Assembly: GCA_013215465.1 (NCBI GenBank)
Contig: JABSOW010000007.1
Span: 1-64,000, forward strand
DNA: 64,000 nucleotides
Source: Colwellia sp.
GTDB taxonomy: Bacteria > Pseudomonadota > Gammaproteobacteria > Enterobacterales > Alteromonadaceae
Direction: 5' to 3'
Position 1 is the stretch's first letter. Each line of letters opens with the position of its first letter. The translations under genes were made by a program, and so were the position numbers. The notes under the pieces are model-generated. The model did not search any database. It had not been told where the DNA came from and saw only the letters and a list, made by a program, of their open reading frames with translations. Below are positions 18,464 through 30,982 of the stretch, in pieces.

Positions 18464-18892
18464 ATGGCTAAAAAAGTCCAAGCTTTAATCAAGCTACAGG
18501 TAGCTGCTGGTGCAGCTAACCCGTCACCACCAGTTGGTCCTGCATTAGGTCAACATGGTGTAAATATCATGGAATTCTGTAAAGCGTTTAACGCAAAAAC
18601 AGATTCTTTAGAAAAAGGCGCTCCGGTTCCAGTAGTAATTACTGTTTATAATGACCGTTCGTTCACTTTCGAAACTAAAACTCCACCTGCTTCTTACTTA
18701 TTGAAAAAAGCAGCTGGCGTAAAAAGCGGCTCTGGTCGTCCTAACACAGAAAAAGTTGGTACTGTAACAACAGCACAACTTGAAGAAATCGTTAAGATGA
18801 AAGAACCTGATCTTACTGCCGGCTCTATGGAAGCTGCAGTGCGTACCATTGCGGGCTCTGCTCGTTCAATGGGTTTAGTGGTAGAGGACTAA
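18464..18892 (+). CDS. rplK: 50S ribosomal protein L11
   Basis: 142 residues, exactly the usual length. It opens with [22 protein letters not shown] and contains [20 protein letters not shown], the N-terminal domain that contacts the GTPase centre and RelA. The C-terminal rRNA-binding domain ends [10 protein letters not shown]. An AAGGTG site precedes the ATG. It lies three bases before rplA, forming the L11 operon that L1 is known to repress in E. coli. Confidence 0.98.
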   Translation: MAKKVQALIKLQVAAGAANPSPPVGPALGQHGVNIMEFCKAFNAKTDSLEKGAPVPVVITVYNDRSFTFETKTPPASYLLKKAAGVKSGSGRPNTEKVGTVTTAQLEEIVKMKEPDLTAGSMEAAVRTIAGSARSMGLVVED

Positions 18893-18895
18893 TCA

Positions 18896-19597
18896 ATGAC
18901 TAAATTAACAAAACGCGCTCGTCTTATCCGTGAAAAAGTAGACGTAACAAAAGAATACGATATCAGTGAAGCAGTTTCTTTATTAAAAGAATTTGCTACA
19001 GCTAACTTCCGTGAAAGCGTAGATGTTGCTATAAATCTTGGTATTGATGCTCGTAAATCAGATCAAAACGTTCGTGGCGCAGCTGTATTGCCAAACGGTA
19101 CAGGCCGTAACGTTCGTGTTGCAGTATTTACTCAAGGCGCAAATGCAGAAAAAGCTAAAGAAGCTGGTGCAGATGTGGTTGGCATGGAAGATTTAGCTGA
19201 GCAAGTAAAAGCTGGCGAAATGAACTTCGACGTTGTAATTGCTTCTCCTGATGCAATGCGTGTTGTTGGTCAACTAGGTCAAATTTTAGGCCCTCGTGGT
19301 TTAATGCCTAACCCTAAAGTTGGCACAGTAACTCCTGACGTAGCTGGCGCGGTTAAAAACGCTAAGTCTGGTCAAGTACGTTACCGCAATGACAAAAACG
19401 GTATCATCCATACTACTATTGGTAAGGCTGATTTCGAACCTGCACAATTGCAAGAAAACTTAGAGTTTTTGCTAGAAGCGCTTAAAAAAGCGAAACCAGC
19501 AAATGCTAAAGGTCAATATCTTAAGAAAATTTCTCTTTCTACCACTATGGGTGCCGGCGTTGTCGTTAACCAAGCAAGTTTAACACAAGCTAAATAG
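18896..19597 (+). CDS. rplA: 50S ribosomal protein L1
   Basis: 233 residues, complete. It contains [29 protein letters not shown] and the C-terminal [16 protein letters not shown] of L1. It forms the mobile L1 stalk at the ribosomal E site, and free L1 represses its own operon at the mRNA level in E. coli. It is coupled closely to rplK. Confidence 0.98.
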   Translation: MTKLTKRARLIREKVDVTKEYDISEAVSLLKEFATANFRESVDVAINLGIDARKSDQNVRGAAVLPNGTGRNVRVAVFTQGANAEKAKEAGADVVGMEDLAEQVKAGEMNFDVVIASPDAMRVVGQLGQILGPRGLMPNPKVGTVTPDVAGAVKNAKSGQVRYRNDKNGIIHTTIGKADFEPAQLQENLEFLLEALKKAKPANAKGQYLKKISLSTTMGAGVVVNQASLTQAK

Positions 19598-19623
19598 TAG
19601 AAAAAGTTTCAATTATTGAACCT

Positions 19624-19659
19624 TTACAAGGGCGGCATTATAACCTATAATTTCGCCCC
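19624..19659 (+). promoter_or_regulatory. Promoter overlapping a palindrome between rplA and rplJ
   Basis: TTACAA (19624-19629), a 16-base spacer and TATAAT (19646-19651) form a plausible promoter. The -10 lies inside an inverted repeat (19630-19659: GGGCG, ATTATA / TATAAT, CGCCC). As RNA the same bases could form a hairpin weakening read-through from rplA. Which role dominates cannot be told from sequence. Confidence 0.5.
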
Positions 19660-19714
19660 TTAAATTTTGGTAGGAGTTGTTAATATTATTTAGCGGTAAA
19701 GTCTAAATGAAATT

Positions 19715-19880
19715 GGCAACCCCCGTCCAAGACCGTAGGTGTAAGATAAAGTTAATTAGTGGCGAGTTTCGAGGCTCGTAACTAAAAGCTGTTAACTTTA
19801 TTTTACTTAATTTCCTACGTAGATGGTGATTACCCAGATATTTCCTTGAATTCTGGTCCTCGCCGTAATGGCCTAATTGA
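19715..19880 (+). promoter_or_regulatory. L10 leader (ribosomal protein autoregulation)
   Basis: The leader upstream of rplJ contains CCGTCCAAGACCGTAGGTG (from 19723), closely matching the E. coli L10 leader. The CGTAGG at 19735-19740 pairs with CCTACG at 19814-19819, and ATAAAGTTAA with TTAACTTTAT between them. A later CGCCGTAATGG also matches. In E. coli the L10-L7/L12 complex binds this kinked stem and blocks rplJ translation. A separate hairpin ACCGGTAA/TTACCGGT (19910-19928) lies just before the ribosome site. Confidence 0.8.
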
Positions 19881-19949
19881 TAGATTACTGTCAGTTGGGG
19901 ATTGTAAATACCGGTAATTTTTACCGGTTTGAACCAGGAGTTAAAGCCA

Positions 19950-20444
19950 ATGGCTATCAATCTTGATGACAAAAAAGCAATTGTTGCTGAAGTTCAAGAA
20001 GCTGCTAATGGCGCTCAATCAGTTGTAATCGCGGATGCCCGTGGTGTATCAGTTGGAGCAATTACTGTATTGCGTAAGCAAGCACGTGAAAATGGTGTAT
20101 GGATGAAGGTTGTCCGTAACACGTTAGCACGTCGTGCAGTAGCAGGTACGGAGTTTGAATGTGTTGCTGACGTATTCAAAGGTCCTTCACTAATAGCTTT
20201 TTCAACTGAACACCCAGGTGCTGCTGCACGTTTATTCACAGACTTCGCTAAAACTAACGAAGCTTTTGAACTAAAAGCAGCCGCATTTGAAGGTAATTCA
20301 GTAGACGTAAACATGTTAGCTAAGCTACCAACTTACGACGAAGCAATTGCACAATTAATGAGCGTTATGAAAGAAGCATCTGCAGGCAAGTTAGTCCGCA
20401 CGATTGCTGCAGTTCGCGATCAGAAAGAACAGGAAGCTGCATAG
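19950..20444 (+). CDS. rplJ: 50S ribosomal protein L10
   Basis: 164 residues from ATG 19950, with AGGAG nine bases upstream. An in-frame ATG at 19929 would add seven residues unlike the family (NQELKP) and lies before the ribosome site. It opens [14 protein letters not shown] and contains [15 protein letters not shown] and the rRNA-binding [12 protein letters not shown]. The C-terminal helix carries the L7/L12 dimers that recruit translation factors. It is the autorepressor acting on its own leader. Confidence 0.97.
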   Translation: MAINLDDKKAIVAEVQEAANGAQSVVIADARGVSVGAITVLRKQARENGVWMKVVRNTLARRAVAGTEFECVADVFKGPSLIAFSTEHPGAAARLFTDFAKTNEAFELKAAAFEGNSVDVNMLAKLPTYDEAIAQLMSVMKEASAGKLVRTIAAVRDQKEQEAA

Positions 20445-20565
20445 GTTATTTAAGCTTATTGCTTAAACCTGAGCTTTTTGTATTTATAGTTATTTCAAAC
20501 AGTACTTTATTACTTAATAAGAAAGGTAAAAAGAGTCTGTTTATTAAAAATTAGGAAATTATAGT

Positions 20566-20928
20566 ATGTCTATTTCTAAAGACGATATCTTAAACGCAGT
20601 TGCTGAAATGTCAGTAATGGACGTTGTTGAATTAATCGAAGCAATGGAAGAAAAATTTGGCGTATCTGCTGCAGCTGCTACAGTTGTTGCTGGCGGTGAC
20701 GCTGGTGCTGCTGAAGAACAAACTGAGTTTGATGTTGTTATGACTAGCTTCGGTGAGAAGAAAGTTGCAGTAATCAAAGCAGTTCGTAGCGCTACAGGTC
20801 TAGGCCTTAAAGAAGCTAAAACTTTAGTTGAAGCGCTTGGTGTTGTTAAAGAAGGCGTAGAAAAAGCTGAAGCCGAAGAGCTTTTAAAACTTCTTCAAGA
20901 AGCTGGTGCTTCTGTTGAGATCAAATAA
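20566..20928 (+). CDS. rplL: 50S ribosomal protein L7/L12
   Basis: 120 residues. An N-terminal dimerisation domain ([20 protein letters not shown]) is joined by an Ala/Gly-rich hinge to the C-terminal factor-binding domain ([20 protein letters not shown]). The protein is acidic and present in several copies on the stalk. A stem with a T run after it reduces read-through into rpoB. Confidence 0.98.
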   Translation: MSISKDDILNAVAEMSVMDVVELIEAMEEKFGVSAAAATVVAGGDAGAAEEQTEFDVVMTSFGEKKVAVIKAVRSATGLGLKEAKTLVEALGVVKEGVEKAEAEELLKLLQEAGASVEIK

Positions 20929-20964
20929 TCTGTTTTTAAACAGATTGTTTGCCTGAAAAGGCAT

Positions 20965-20995
20965 GGCTGGTGATTTAAACGTCACCGGCCTTTTT
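20965..20995 (+). terminator. Attenuator between rplL and rpoB
   Basis: The stem GGCTGGTGA / TCACCGGCC (one G-U pair) is followed by TTTTT. No rpoB promoter is obvious after it, so it is probably a partial terminator setting the ribosomal protein to RNA polymerase ratio, as in E. coli. Confidence 0.75.
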
Positions 20996-21187
20996 GCGCT
21001 TTTTCTGTTTGAAAATAAATGATGTTTTTTTGAACAGAACAGTGCATTATTTAGTGTCGGATACTTTGTTTAGTAAATAACAATATATCCCGTAATGTTT
21101 AGACGTAAATATTACAGCAATACCCTGTCTAAGTGAGCCTTGCTTACTTAGACAGATTTGGCCATAACCAGCAAGCTGAGGAACCCC

Positions 21188-24100
21188 ATGGCTTACTCAT
21201 ACTTTGAGAAAAAGCGAATTAGAAAGGACTTTGGTAAAAGTGTACAAGTAATGGAATATCCATTTTTGTTGTCCATTCAACTCGATTCTTTCCGCAAGTT
21301 TATTGATATTGATGCAACAGGCGAAACCGGTCTAGAGGCTGCTTTCCGTTCTATTTTCCCAATTAAAGCTTATTCAGGTAGCTCAGAATTACAATATGTA
21401 AGCTATCGTTTAGGTGAACCGTTATTTGATGTGAAAGAATGTCAAATACGAGGTGTAACTTATTCTGCACCGCTGCGCGTAAAATTACGCTTGGTGGTTT
21501 ACGATAAAGAAGCTCCGGCAGGTACTGTAAAAGATATCAAAGAACAAGAAGTGTACATGGGTGAAATCCCGTTGATGACAGATAATGGTACTTTTGTAAT
21601 TAATGGTACTGAGCGTGTTATCGTTTCACAGTTACATCGTTCACCTGGTGTATTCTTTGATCATGATAAAGGTAAAACGCATTCATCGGGTAAAGTTTTA
21701 TATAACGCACGTGTGATTCCTTATCGTGGTTCATGGTTAGATTTTGAGTTTGATCCAAAAGATAATTTATTTGTTCGTATTGATAGACGCCGCAAATTGC
21801 CTGCATCTATTATGTTACGTGCATTAGAATTTTCAACAGAAGAAATTTTAGATATATTTTATGACACAACTGATTTTACCATTAAAGGTGATAAGTTGAT
21901 CATGGATTTAATTCCTGAACGTCTTCGTGGTGAAACAGCTACTTTTGATCTGAGTATCAAAAAAGGTGAAATATTAGTTGAGTCGGGTCGTCGTATTACC
22001 GCACGCCATATCCGCGCGTTAACTAAAGCTAATATTGATAAATTAGAAGTACCAGCAGAATACATTGTTGGTAAAGTGTTATCTAAAGCCTATATAGATA
22101 AATCAACAGGTGAAGTGATCGCTGAAGCGAATGCTGAAATTACCCTAGAATTATTAGCAGAGCTTAGCCAAGCCGGCCATAAAACGCTTGCTACTTTATA
22201 TATGAATGAATTTGATGTTGGTTCATATATGTCTGATACCTTACGAGTAGATAGCTCAACTAACAAGTTAGAAGCCTTAGTTGAAGTTTATCGCATGATG
22301 CGCCCAGGCGAGCCACCAACAAAAGACGCTGCAGAAACATTATTTAGTAACTTGTTTTTTGCACCTGAACGTTACGACTTATCAACGGTTGGTCGTATGA
22401 AGTTCAACCGTCGTGTTGGTAATGCTGATGATGTAGGTTCAGGTGTTTTATCAAAAGAAGACATCATCTCAGTCATGAAAACGTTAATCGATATTCGTGA
22501 TGGTAAAGGTGAAGTAGATGATATTGATCACTTAGGTAACCGTCGTATTCGCTCTGTAGGCGAAATGGCTGAAAACCAATTTCGTGTTGGCCTTGTACGT
22601 GTAGAACGTGCAGTACGTGAACGTTTAAGTCTTGGTGACTTAGATGCGATCATGCCACAAGATTTAATCAACGCGAAACCAATTTCTGCGGCAGTGAAAG
22701 AGTTCTTTGGCTCATCACAATTGTCACAGTTTATGGATCAAAACAATCCATTATCAGAAGTTACCCATAAGCGTCGTATTTCTGCCTTAGGGCCGGGTGG
22801 TTTAACCCGTGAACGTGCTGGTTTTGAAGTTCGAGATGTACATCCAACGCATTATGGTCGTGTTTGTCCAATCGAAACACCAGAAGGTCCAAACATTGGT
22901 TTGATCAACTCGCTTTCATGTTATGCGCGTACTAACGATTTTGGCTTTTTAGAAACGCCATATCGTAAAGTTGTTGATGGTTTAGTGACTGACGATATTG
23001 ATTACTTATCAGCGATTGAAGAAGGTAACTTTGTTATCGCTCAAGCAAATGCTGTGTTTGATGATAAAAAGATGTTAACGGAAGAATTAGTTAACTGTCG
23101 TTTTAAAAATGAGTTTACGCTGAAATCTGCTGACGAAGTTCAGTATATGGATGTATCGCCACAACAAATTATTTCAGTTGCGGCATCACTTATCCCGTTC
23201 TTAGAACACGATGATGCTAACCGTGCCTTGATGGGCTCGAACATGCAACGTCAAGCCGTGCCGACACTAAAAGTTGATAAACCTTTAGTGGGTACTGGTA
23301 TGGAAAAAGTGGTTGCGGTAGATTCAGGTGTAACAGCGGTTGCTAAACGCGGCGGTGTCGTTACTTATGTTGACGCTTCACGTATCGTAGTTAAAGTAAA
23401 TGAAAATGAAATGCATGCTGGTGAAGCGGGTATTGATATTTACAACTTAACTAAGTACACCCGTTCTAACCAAAATACTTGTATCAACCAACGTCCAGTG
23501 TGTCGTATGGGTGAGCCAGTAGTACGTGGTGATGTATTAGCCGATGGTCCTTCTACCGATATGGGTGAATTAGCGCTTGGTCAAAACATGCGTATTGCCT
23601 TTATGCCTTGGAATGGTTACAACTTCGAAGATTCGATGTTGTTATCTGAACGCGTTGCTATTGAAGATAGATTTACTACTATTCATATTCAAGAATTAAC
23701 CTGTATCGCTCGTGATACTAAGTTAGGTAGTGAAGAAATTACTGCTGATATTCCAAACGTAGGTGAGTCTGCTTTAGGTAAGTTAGATGAAGCGGGCGTA
23801 GTTTATATTGGCGCTGAAGTTAATGGTGGTGACATTTTAGTGGGTAAAGTTACTCCTAAAGGTGAAACACAATTAACACCAGAAGAAAAACTTTTACGAG
23901 CAATCTTTGGTGAAAAAGCAGCTGATGTTAAAGACAGCTCTTTACGTGTACCAAATTCAGTAAAAGGTACTATCATTGATGTACAGATCTTTACGCGCGA
24001 CGGGGTTGAAAAAGATGCTCGTGCGGTCGAGATTGAACAAATACAACTTAAAGAAGTTAAGAAAGATCTTGGCGATGAATTAAGCATTTTAGAAGATGGT

Positions 24101-25216
24101 GTTTTTTCTCGTACTAAGAAGTTATTGTTATCTGCTGGCTTAAACGAAGCTGATTTAACTGGTATGTCTCGCGATAGATGGTTAACGCAAAACTTGTCTG
24201 ATGAAATTCAGCAAGCAGAGCTTGAGCAAATTGCCGAGCAATACGACAATATTAAAGCCGACTACGATAAAAAGTATGAAATTAAACATCGTAAAATCAC
24301 CCAAGGTGATGATTTAGCGCCGGGCGTACTTAAAATTGTTAAAGTTTACTTAGCCGTTAAACGCCACATCCAACCGGGTGATAAAATGGCGGGTCGTCAT
24401 GGTAATAAAGGGGTTATTTCAAACGTAGTACCTGTTGAAGATATGCCATACGATGAGTTTGGTGTACCAGTTGATATCGTCTTGAACCCATTAGGTGTTC
24501 CATCACGAATGAACATTGGTCAAATCCTAGAAACTCATTTAGGCATGGCGTGTCGCGGTATTGGTGAAAAAATCAACCGTATGTTAGAAGCGCAACAAGA
24601 AATGCATAAACTACGTAACTTCATTCAAGAAGTTTACAATGTTGGTGAATCTCGTCAAGAAGTTGATCTCGCTACTTTCTCTGATGAAGAAGTCTTGCGT
24701 ATGGCTGATAATATGCGCGCCGGCTTAACCATTGCAACACCAGCTTTTGATGGCGCTGCTGAGAAGGAAATCAAAGAACTATTTGTGTTAGCAGAAATGC
24801 CACAAAGTGGTCAGTTCTGGTTAACTGATGGTCGTACTGGTCGTAAATTTGAACGTCCAGTAACTGTTGGTTATATGTATATGTTAAAACTGAACCATTT
24901 AGTTGATGACAAAATGCATGCTCGTTCTACCGGGTCATATAGCTTGGTTACTCAGCAACCACTTGGCGGTAAAGCGCAATTTGGTGGTCAGCGTTTCGGT
25001 GAGATGGAAGTATGGGCACTAGAAGCATACGGAGCCGCTTACACCTTACAAGAAATGCTTACGGTGAAGTCTGATGACGTTGCTGGTCGTACTAAGATGT
25101 ATAAAAACTTAGTTGACGGTGATCACCGTATGGATCCAGGTATTCCTGAGTCATTCAACGTATTGTTGAAAGAAATTCGTTCTCTCGGTATTAATATCGA
25201 GTTAGCTCAGGATTAA
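21188..25216 (+). CDS. rpoB: DNA-directed RNA polymerase subunit beta
   Basis: 1342 residues from ATG 21188, the same length as E. coli RpoB. The start has GAGGAA about five bases upstream, and the protein then aligns from the beginning ([17 protein letters not shown]); the open frame 30 bases further upstream adds nothing family-like. The rifampicin pocket region reads [20 protein letters not shown] and [11 protein letters not shown], with wild-type residues at the usual resistance positions. The C-terminal switch region is intact. It is transcribed with rplJL and rpoC. Confidence 0.98.
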   Translation: MAYSYFEKKRIRKDFGKSVQVMEYPFLLSIQLDSFRKFIDIDATGETGLEAAFRSIFPIKAYSGSSELQYVSYRLGEPLFDVKECQIRGVTYSAPLRVKLRLVVYDKEAPAGTVKDIKEQEVYMGEIPLMTDNGTFVINGTERVIVSQLHRSPGVFFDHDKGKTHSSGKVLYNARVIPYRGSWLDFEFDPKDNLFVRIDRRRKLPASIMLRALEFSTEEILDIFYDTTDFTIKGDKLIMDLIPERLRGETATFDLSIKKGEILVESGRRITARHIRALTKANIDKLEVPAEYIVGKVLSKAYIDKSTGEVIAEANAEITLELLAELSQAGHKTLATLYMNEFDVGSYMSDTLRVDSSTNKLEALVEVYRMMRPGEPPTKDAAETLFSNLFFAPERYDLSTVGRMKFNRRVGNADDVGSGVLSKEDIISVMKTLIDIRDGKGEVDDIDHLGNRRIRSVGEMAENQFRVGLVRVERAVRERLSLGDLDAIMPQDLINAKPISAAVKEFFGSSQLSQFMDQNNPLSEVTHKRRISALGPGGLTRERAGFEVRDVHPTHYGRVCPIETPEGPNIGLINSLSCYARTNDFGFLETPYRKVVDGLVTDDIDYLSAIEEGNFVIAQANAVFDDKKMLTEELVNCRFKNEFTLKSADEVQYMDVSPQQIISVAASLIPFLEHDDANRALMGSNMQRQAVPTLKVDKPLVGTGMEKVVAVDSGVTAVAKRGGVVTYVDASRIVVKVNENEMHAGEAGIDIYNLTKYTRSNQNTCINQRPVCRMGEPVVRGDVLADGPSTDMGELALGQNMRIAFMPWNGYNFEDSMLLSERVAIEDRFTTIHIQELTCIARDTKLGSEEITADIPNVGESALGKLDEAGVVYIGAEVNGGDILVGKVTPKGETQLTPEEKLLRAIFGEKAADVKDSSLRVPNSVKGTIIDVQIFTRDGVEKDARAVEIEQIQLKEVKKDLGDELSILEDGVFSRTKKLLLSAGLNEADLTGMSRDRWLTQNLSDEIQQAELEQIAEQYDNIKADYDKKYEIKHRKITQGDDLAPGVLKIVKVYLAVKRHIQPGDKMAGRHGNKGVISNVVPVEDMPYDEFGVPVDIVLNPLGVPSRMNIGQILETHLGMACRGIGEKINRMLEAQQEMHKLRNFIQEVYNVGESRQEVDLATFSDEEVLRMADNMRAGLTIATPAFDGAAEKEIKELFVLAEMPQSGQFWLTDGRTGRKFERPVTVGYMYMLKLNHLVDDKMHARSTGSYSLVTQQPLGGKAQFGGQRFGEMEVWALEAYGAAYTLQEMLTVKSDDVAGRTKMYKNLVDGDHRMDPGIPESFNVLLKEIRSLGINIELAQD

Positions 25217-25315
25217 TCCAAAGCAAATAGTGGCTGACTTATAAATTTAAGTCAGTATGGGAAGAAGGCAGTAATACTGCCTTCTTCTAAGATTTAACTC
25301 CGACAGGAGAAGAGT

Positions 25316-28300
25316 GTGAAAGATTTACTTAAGTTTCTTAAGCAACAAAATCAAACAGAAGAGTTCGATGGTATTCGCATCGGCCTAGCATCACCAGACT
25401 TAGTTCGTTCTTGGTCATTTGGTGAAGTTAAAAAGCCAGAAACCATTAACTATCGTACCTTTAAGCCAGAACGTGACGGATTATTCTGTGCCCGTATTTT
25501 TGGTCCGGTAAAAGATTACGAATGTCTTTGTGGTAAGTATAAACGTCTAAAACATCGCGGCGTAATTTGTGAAAAATGTGGTGTTGAAGTGACCTTGACT
25601 AAAGTTCGTCGTGACCGTATGGGTCATATCGAATTAGCCAGTCCAGTAGCGCATATTTGGTTCTTAAAGTCATTACCATCACGTATTGGTTTATTACTCG
25701 ATATGACCTTACGTGATATTGAACGGGTACTTTACTTTGAATCATATGTTGTTACCGAGCCAGGTATGACAACATTAGAAAAAAGCCAAATTCTAACGGA
25801 AGAAGAGTATCTTGATGCGTTAGAAGAACACGGTGATGAATTCGACGCACTTATGGGTGCCGAAGCAGTATTATCTTTACTACAACAAATTGATTTAGAG
25901 GCTGAAGTCGCGCAAATGCGTGAAGAGCTTCCTGAAATTGGTAGTGAAACTAAACGTAAAAAAATCACTAAGCGTTTAAAATTGATGGAAGCATTTGCCG
26001 CTTCAGGTAACAAACCTGAATGGATGATTTTAAATGTTTTACCAATTTTACCGCCAGATTTACGTCCATTAGTGCCACTAGACGGTGGTCGTTTTGCGAC
26101 CTCTGATCTTAACGATCTATACCGTCGTGTTATTAACCGTAATAACCGTTTAAAACGTCTGTTAGATTTAGTTGCACCAGATATTATCGTCCGTAACGAA
26201 AAACGTATGTTACAAGAGTCGGTTGATGCGCTTTTAGATAACGGTCGTCGCGGTCGTGCTATCACTGGCTCTAACAAACGTCCGCTTAAATCACTTGCCG
26301 ATATGATCAAAGGTAAGCAAGGTCGTTTCCGTCAAAATTTACTAGGTAAGCGTGTTGATTACTCTGGCCGTTCTGTAATCACGGTTGGTCCTACGCTTAA
26401 ACTGCATCAATGTGGTTTACCGAAAAAGATGGCTTTGGAGTTATTCAAACCATTTATTTACGGTTTATTAGAGCGTCGCGGCTTAGCAACGACAATTAAA
26501 GCAGCTAAAAAATTAGTTGAACGTGAAGGCGCAGAAGTATGGGATGTACTTGACGAAGTAATTCGTGAACATCCAGTTATGCTTAACCGTGCACCAACAT
26601 TGCATAGATTAGGTATCCAAGCGTTTGAACCGGTATTAATTGAAGGTAAAGCAATTCATCTTCATCCGTTAGTTTGTGCAGCATACAATGCCGATTTCGA
26701 TGGTGACCAAATGGCGGTACACGTACCGTTGACCATAGAAGCACAAATGGAAGCACGTACGTTGATGATGTCAACCAACAACGTCCTTGCCCCAGCAAAC
26801 GGTGAACCAATCATCGTTCCTTCACAGGATGTTGTATTAGGCCTTTATTATCTAACTCGTTTTCGTATAAACGGTTTAGGCGAAGGTATGGTTTTTGCCG
26901 ACGAGAAAGAAGCTGAAAAAGCGTATCGAACCGGTGCTGCTGAACTTCATGCTCGCGTTAAAGTTCGTATCACCGAGCATGTTAAAAATGCTGATGGTGA
27001 ATTCGAAGCTGTCACTACTTTACGTGATACTACCGTTGGTCGCGCCATTATGTGGCAAGTATGTCCTAAGGGTTTACCTTATGAGCTTATTGATCTGCCA
27101 CTAGGCAAAAAGCCAATTTCAAAGTTGATTAACCACGCTTATCGTAACTTAGGTTTAAAAGAGACGGTAATGTTCGCCGATCAGATCATGTACACAGGTT
27201 TTCATTATGCCATGATAGCCGGTGCCTCTGTTGGTATCGACGATATGGTTATCCCTGATGCTAAGTACACTATCATTGAAGATTCAGAAGCAGAAGTTGC
27301 TGAAATTCAAGCACAGTTTGACCAAGGTCTAGTAACTGCTGGTGAGAAATACAACAAAGTAATTGATATTTGGTCGTCTGCGAACGAAAAAGTGTCGAAA
27401 GCGATGATGGATAACTTATCAAAAGAAATGGTGATGAATAAAGATGGTGAAATGGAAGAGCAAGACTCATTCAATTCTATCTTTATGATGGCTGACTCGG
27501 GTGCTCGTGGTAGTGCCGCTCAGATCCGTCAGCTTGCTGGTATGCGTGGTTTGATGGCTAAACCAGATGGTTCAATCATCGAAACGCCAATCAAAGCAAA
27601 CTTCCGTGAAGGCTTGAATGTATCAGAATACTTCATCTCAACTCATGGTGCGCGTAAAGGTCTTGCCGATACGGCATTGAAAACTGCTAACTCGGGTTAT
27701 TTAACTCGTCGTTTAGTGGATGTTGCCCAAGATTTAGTGGTAACTAACCATGATTGTGGTACTACTGATGGTCTAATGATGACTCCACTCATTGAAGGTG
27801 GTGATGTTGTTGAGCCGTTACGTGAACGTGTGCTAGGTCGTGTTGTTTGTGATGACGTATTAATTCCAGGTACAGAAGAGGTATTGCTACCTCGTAATAC
27901 CTTAATTGATGAAACACTTTGTGACGTGATTGAAGCAAACTCAGTCGATCAAATCAAAGTACGTTCAATTATTACTTGTAAAACTGACTTTGGTATTTGT
28001 GCTCATTGTTATGGTCGTGATTTAGCCCGTGGTCATATGATCAACCAAGGTGAAGCCATTGGTGTTGTGGCAGCACAATCAATTGGTGAACCAGGTACTC
28101 AGCTTACCATGCGTACGTTCCATATCGGTGGTGCCGCATCGCGTGCTACGGCTGAAAATAGCGTACAAGTGAATAATACCGGTACACTGAAATTACAAAA
28201 TGCCAAGTTTGTTACTAACTCACAGAAACATCTTGTTATTACCTCGCGCTCATCAGAATTAACGATTATTGATGAAATGGGTCGTGTTACTGAAAACTAT

Positions 28301-29536
28301 AAAGTCCCTTATGGTACCGTAGTTTCTAAGAAAGATGGTCAAGCGGTTACTGCTGGCGATACTATTGCTAACTGGGACCCACATACTCATCCTATTATCA
28401 CGGAAGTAAAAGGTAAGGTACAATTCGTTGACTTAATTGACGGTATCACCATGGTTCGTCAAACAGATGAATTAACGGGCTTATCAAGCATTATAATTAC
28501 TGATGCGGCACAACGAAATGCTAGAGGCAAAGAAATGCGCCCAGCACTGAAATTAGTTGATGCTAAAGGTAAAGATGTAATGATAGCGGGTACCGAAATT
28601 CCTGCATTATACTACTTACCAGGTAACGCGATTGTTAACCTTGAAGATGGTGCCGATGTAGGTGTTGGTGATGCGTTAGCGCGTATACCACAAGCCAGTT
28701 CAAAAACGCGTGATATTACTGGTGGTTTACCCCGTGTTGCTGATTTATTTGAAGCGCGTAAACCTAAACTTCCGGCGATTCTTGCCGAGAAAACTGGTGT
28801 TGTCGGTTTCGGTAAAGAAACGAAAGGTAAAGTACGTTTATTGATCACTCAGCCTAGCGGTGAAGTCTACGAAGAGATGATCCCGAAAACGCGTCAATTA
28901 AATATCTATGAAGGTGAGCCAGTGATTAAAGGTGAAGTTATTGCCGATGGTCCTGAGTCTCCACATGATATTTTACGTTTACGTGGTGTTGCCCCAGTCG
29001 CTAACTACATTGTTAACGAAGTGCAAGAAGTTTACCGTTTACAAGGTGTTAAGATTAACGATAAGCATATTGAAGTTATCGTACGTCAAATGATCCGTAA
29101 GTGTGAAATTCTTGATGCGGGTGACTCCAATTTCCTTAAAGGCGAACAAGTTGAAGTGGCGCGAGTTAATATCTCAAACCGTGAACTTGAAGCTGCCGGC
29201 AAGCAACCAGCTGAATATGAAATGCAAATGATGGGTATTACCAAAGCATCACTTGCAACTGAATCATTTATTTCAGCTGCTTCTTTCCAAGAAACAACAC
29301 GTGTGCTTACTGAAGCCGCTGTTGCTGGTAAGAAAGATGGTTTACGTGGCTTGAAAGAGAATGTAATCGTTGGTCGCTTGATCCCTGCAGGTACGGGTTA
29401 TTCGTATCACCAGGAACGTGCTAAAGCAAAAGCTGCTTTCAATGCTGTTGAAGATACACCAGTATCTGCTGATGAAGCTGAACAAGCGTTAGCTGATGCC
29501 TTAAGTGCTGATTTAGGCTCTGATTCTACCAGCTAG
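25316..29536 (+). CDS. rpoC: DNA-directed RNA polymerase subunit beta'
   Basis: 1406 residues starting at GTG, with AGGAGA upstream; E. coli rpoC also starts with GTG. The N-terminal zinc ribbon ([20 protein letters not shown]) and the active-site NADFDGDQM, whose three aspartates hold the catalytic magnesium, are present. The second zinc site ([15 protein letters not shown]), the bridge and trigger helix region, and a long C-terminus follow. It forms the catalytic core with RpoB. A strong terminator follows about 50 bases after its stop. Confidence 0.98.
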   Translation: MKDLLKFLKQQNQTEEFDGIRIGLASPDLVRSWSFGEVKKPETINYRTFKPERDGLFCARIFGPVKDYECLCGKYKRLKHRGVICEKCGVEVTLTKVRRDRMGHIELASPVAHIWFLKSLPSRIGLLLDMTLRDIERVLYFESYVVTEPGMTTLEKSQILTEEEYLDALEEHGDEFDALMGAEAVLSLLQQIDLEAEVAQMREELPEIGSETKRKKITKRLKLMEAFAASGNKPEWMILNVLPILPPDLRPLVPLDGGRFATSDLNDLYRRVINRNNRLKRLLDLVAPDIIVRNEKRMLQESVDALLDNGRRGRAITGSNKRPLKSLADMIKGKQGRFRQNLLGKRVDYSGRSVITVGPTLKLHQCGLPKKMALELFKPFIYGLLERRGLATTIKAAKKLVEREGAEVWDVLDEVIREHPVMLNRAPTLHRLGIQAFEPVLIEGKAIHLHPLVCAAYNADFDGDQMAVHVPLTIEAQMEARTLMMSTNNVLAPANGEPIIVPSQDVVLGLYYLTRFRINGLGEGMVFADEKEAEKAYRTGAAELHARVKVRITEHVKNADGEFEAVTTLRDTTVGRAIMWQVCPKGLPYELIDLPLGKKPISKLINHAYRNLGLKETVMFADQIMYTGFHYAMIAGASVGIDDMVIPDAKYTIIEDSEAEVAEIQAQFDQGLVTAGEKYNKVIDIWSSANEKVSKAMMDNLSKEMVMNKDGEMEEQDSFNSIFMMADSGARGSAAQIRQLAGMRGLMAKPDGSIIETPIKANFREGLNVSEYFISTHGARKGLADTALKTANSGYLTRRLVDVAQDLVVTNHDCGTTDGLMMTPLIEGGDVVEPLRERVLGRVVCDDVLIPGTEEVLLPRNTLIDETLCDVIEANSVDQIKVRSIITCKTDFGICAHCYGRDLARGHMINQGEAIGVVAAQSIGEPGTQLTMRTFHIGGAASRATAENSVQVNNTGTLKLQNAKFVTNSQKHLVITSRSSELTIIDEMGRVTENYKVPYGTVVSKKDGQAVTAGDTIANWDPHTHPIITEVKGKVQFVDLIDGITMVRQTDELTGLSSIIITDAAQRNARGKEMRPALKLVDAKGKDVMIAGTEIPALYYLPGNAIVNLEDGADVGVGDALARIPQASSKTRDITGGLPRVADLFEARKPKLPAILAEKTGVVGFGKETKGKVRLLITQPSGEVYEEMIPKTRQLNIYEGEPVIKGEVIADGPESPHDILRLRGVAPVANYIVNEVQEVYRLQGVKINDKHIEVIVRQMIRKCEILDAGDSNFLKGEQVEVARVNISNRELEAAGKQPAEYEMQMMGITKASLATESFISAASFQETTRVLTEAAVAGKKDGLRGLKENVIVGRLIPAGTGYSYHQERAKAKAAFNAVEDTPVSADEAEQALADALSADLGSDSTS

Positions 29537-29582
29537 TAAGCGTTAATTTTGTCGGTCGTCCAACAGGACGACACTGGCAGAT

Positions 29583-29628
29583 AAAGATAAAAACCGTGCT
29601 TTGAATAGAGTGCGGTTTTTTTATCTTT
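29583..29628 (+). terminator. Terminator after rpoC
   Basis: The inner stem AAAACCGTGCT / AGTGCGGTTTT (two G-U pairs) is extended by AAAGATA / TATCTTT, with a T run on the 3' arm. It ends the rplJL-rpoBC unit. Confidence 0.8.
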
Positions 29629-29655
29629 AGTGGTAGACAAAAAGTCACTAATCAC

Positions 29656-29684
29656 TTGACAGCTTAAGCTTTGACCTATAGTAT
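29656..29684 (+). promoter_or_regulatory. Promoter of the str operon
   Basis: A perfect TTGACA (29656-29661), a 17-base spacer and TAGTAT (29679-29684), followed by a GC-containing TTCGCGACC discriminator. The leader to rpsL is about 120 bases. Confidence 0.75.
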
Positions 29685-29814
29685 TTCGCGACCTCATATT
29701 CTGTGCTTAGTGTGCATTGAATTTTAAGGTAAGATTTTTCACGTTTATAAGCGGGTGATTCGGCAAACTTAGCCAATAGCAATTACCCAATGTTTTAACT
29801 AATCAGGAGCTATA

Positions 29815-30189
29815 ATGGCAACTATTAACCAACTAGTACGTAAACCACGTGTTAGACAAGTAACTAAAAGTAATGTTCCGGCGTTACAAGCTTGTCCACA
29901 ACGTCGTGGCGTTTGTACCCGTGTGTATACTACTACACCAAAAAAACCTAACTCAGCATTACGTAAAGTTGCTCGTGTTCGTTTAACTAACGGCTTCGAA
30001 GTTACTTCATACATTGGTGGTGAAGGTCATAACTTACAAGAGCATAGCGTTATTTTAATTCGTGGTGGTCGTGTTAAAGATTTACCAGGTGTGCGTTATC
30101 ACACCGTTCGTGGCGCGCTAGATTGTGCTGGTGTAAGCGATAGAAGACAAGGCCGTTCTAAGTACGGTGCTAAACGACCTAAATCTTAA
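29815..30189 (+). CDS. rpsL: 30S ribosomal protein S12
   Basis: 124 residues, typical length. It contains [18 protein letters not shown] and [13 protein letters not shown], the two loops near the decoding centre. The lysines at the positions usually mutated in streptomycin resistance are present, so the allele looks sensitive by sequence. It heads the rpsL-rpsG-fusA-tuf gene order directly after rpoBC; in E. coli these two blocks are separated. Confidence 0.98.
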   Translation: MATINQLVRKPRVRQVTKSNVPALQACPQRRGVCTRVYTTTPKKPNSALRKVARVRLTNGFEVTSYIGGEGHNLQEHSVILIRGGRVKDLPGVRYHTVRGALDCAGVSDRRQGRSKYGAKRPKS

Positions 30190-30306
30190 GTTTTCCTCTT
30201 TTCCTAATTGCTAGGAAAAAGATACAAAACGTTAAGTAAGGCCAAATTAACAAATTTTTAAAATTTAACTATTTTGGATTATTCCTGAATACTACGGAGA
30301 ATTGAG

Positions 30307-30780
30307 ATGCCAAGAAGACGCGTCGTTGGGCAACGTAAAATATTGCCAGATCCTAAGTTCCATAACGAACTTTTAGCAAAATTCATCAACATTTTAATGG
30401 TTGATGGCAAAAAATCTACTGCCGAAAAAATTGTATACGGTGCATTAGATATAGTATCAACTAAAGAAACTGATAAAAACCAAATTGAGTTGTTTGAAAC
30501 AGCTCTTGAGAACATTCGTCCATCGGTCGAAGTTAAATCTCGTCGTGTTGGTGGTTCTACTTATCAAGTGCCAGTTGAAGTACGTCCAGTGCGTCGTAAT
30601 GCGCTAGCCATGCGTTGGTTAGTTGAAGCAGCTCGTAAACGTGGTGAAAAATCAATGGCTCAGCGCCTAGCTAACGAAATGTTAGATGCGTCTGACAGCA
30701 AAGGCTCTGCGGTTAAGAAACGTGAAGACGTTCACCGTATGGCTGATGCTAACAAAGCGTTTGCTCATTACCGCTGGTAA
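30307..30780 (+). CDS. rpsG: 30S ribosomal protein S7
   Basis: 157 residues. It starts [25 protein letters not shown] and contains [20 protein letters not shown]7 nucleates assembly of the 30S head and, in E. coli, represses the str operon by binding the rpsL-rpsG spacer. The spacer here is 117 bases, which leaves room for such a site, although I did not map one. Confidence 0.98.
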   Translation: MPRRRVVGQRKILPDPKFHNELLAKFINILMVDGKKSTAEKIVYGALDIVSTKETDKNQIELFETALENIRPSVEVKSRRVGGSTYQVPVEVRPVRRNALAMRWLVEAARKRGEKSMAQRLANEMLDASDSKGSAVKKREDVHRMADANKAFAHYRW

Positions 30781-30838
30781 GCTAGTAGTATTGACTGAAT
30801 GTATTGCTTACTTTAGGTTTTTTTTCTTAAAGTAGCAT

Positions 30839-30869
30839 ATGGCTAGCAAGAGTTTCTCTTGCTAGCCAT
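30839..30869 (+). terminator. Strong hairpin between rpsG and fusA
   Basis: A perfect 14-bp stem (ATGGCTAGCAAGAG / CTCTTGCTAGCCAT) with a TTT loop, followed by ACTTGTTTTTG, a broken T run. It may be a partial terminator or an mRNA processing site. A perfect -35 hexamer TTGACA lies just after it (30878-30883), but the matching -10 is poor. Confidence 0.6.
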
Positions 30870-30982
30870 ACTTGTTTTTGACATAGTTGAATTACCCAAA
30901 TGTTTCATTAAGAAAATATTTGATTAATTTAATTGTTTAGTTTTGTTACTCATTAGCGAGTAACAAATAAGAGGATATAAAA

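Noticed and set aside
25732..26310. 192-codon open frame antisense to rpoC
   Set aside because: Serine-rich shadow of a strongly biased gene; no independent signals.
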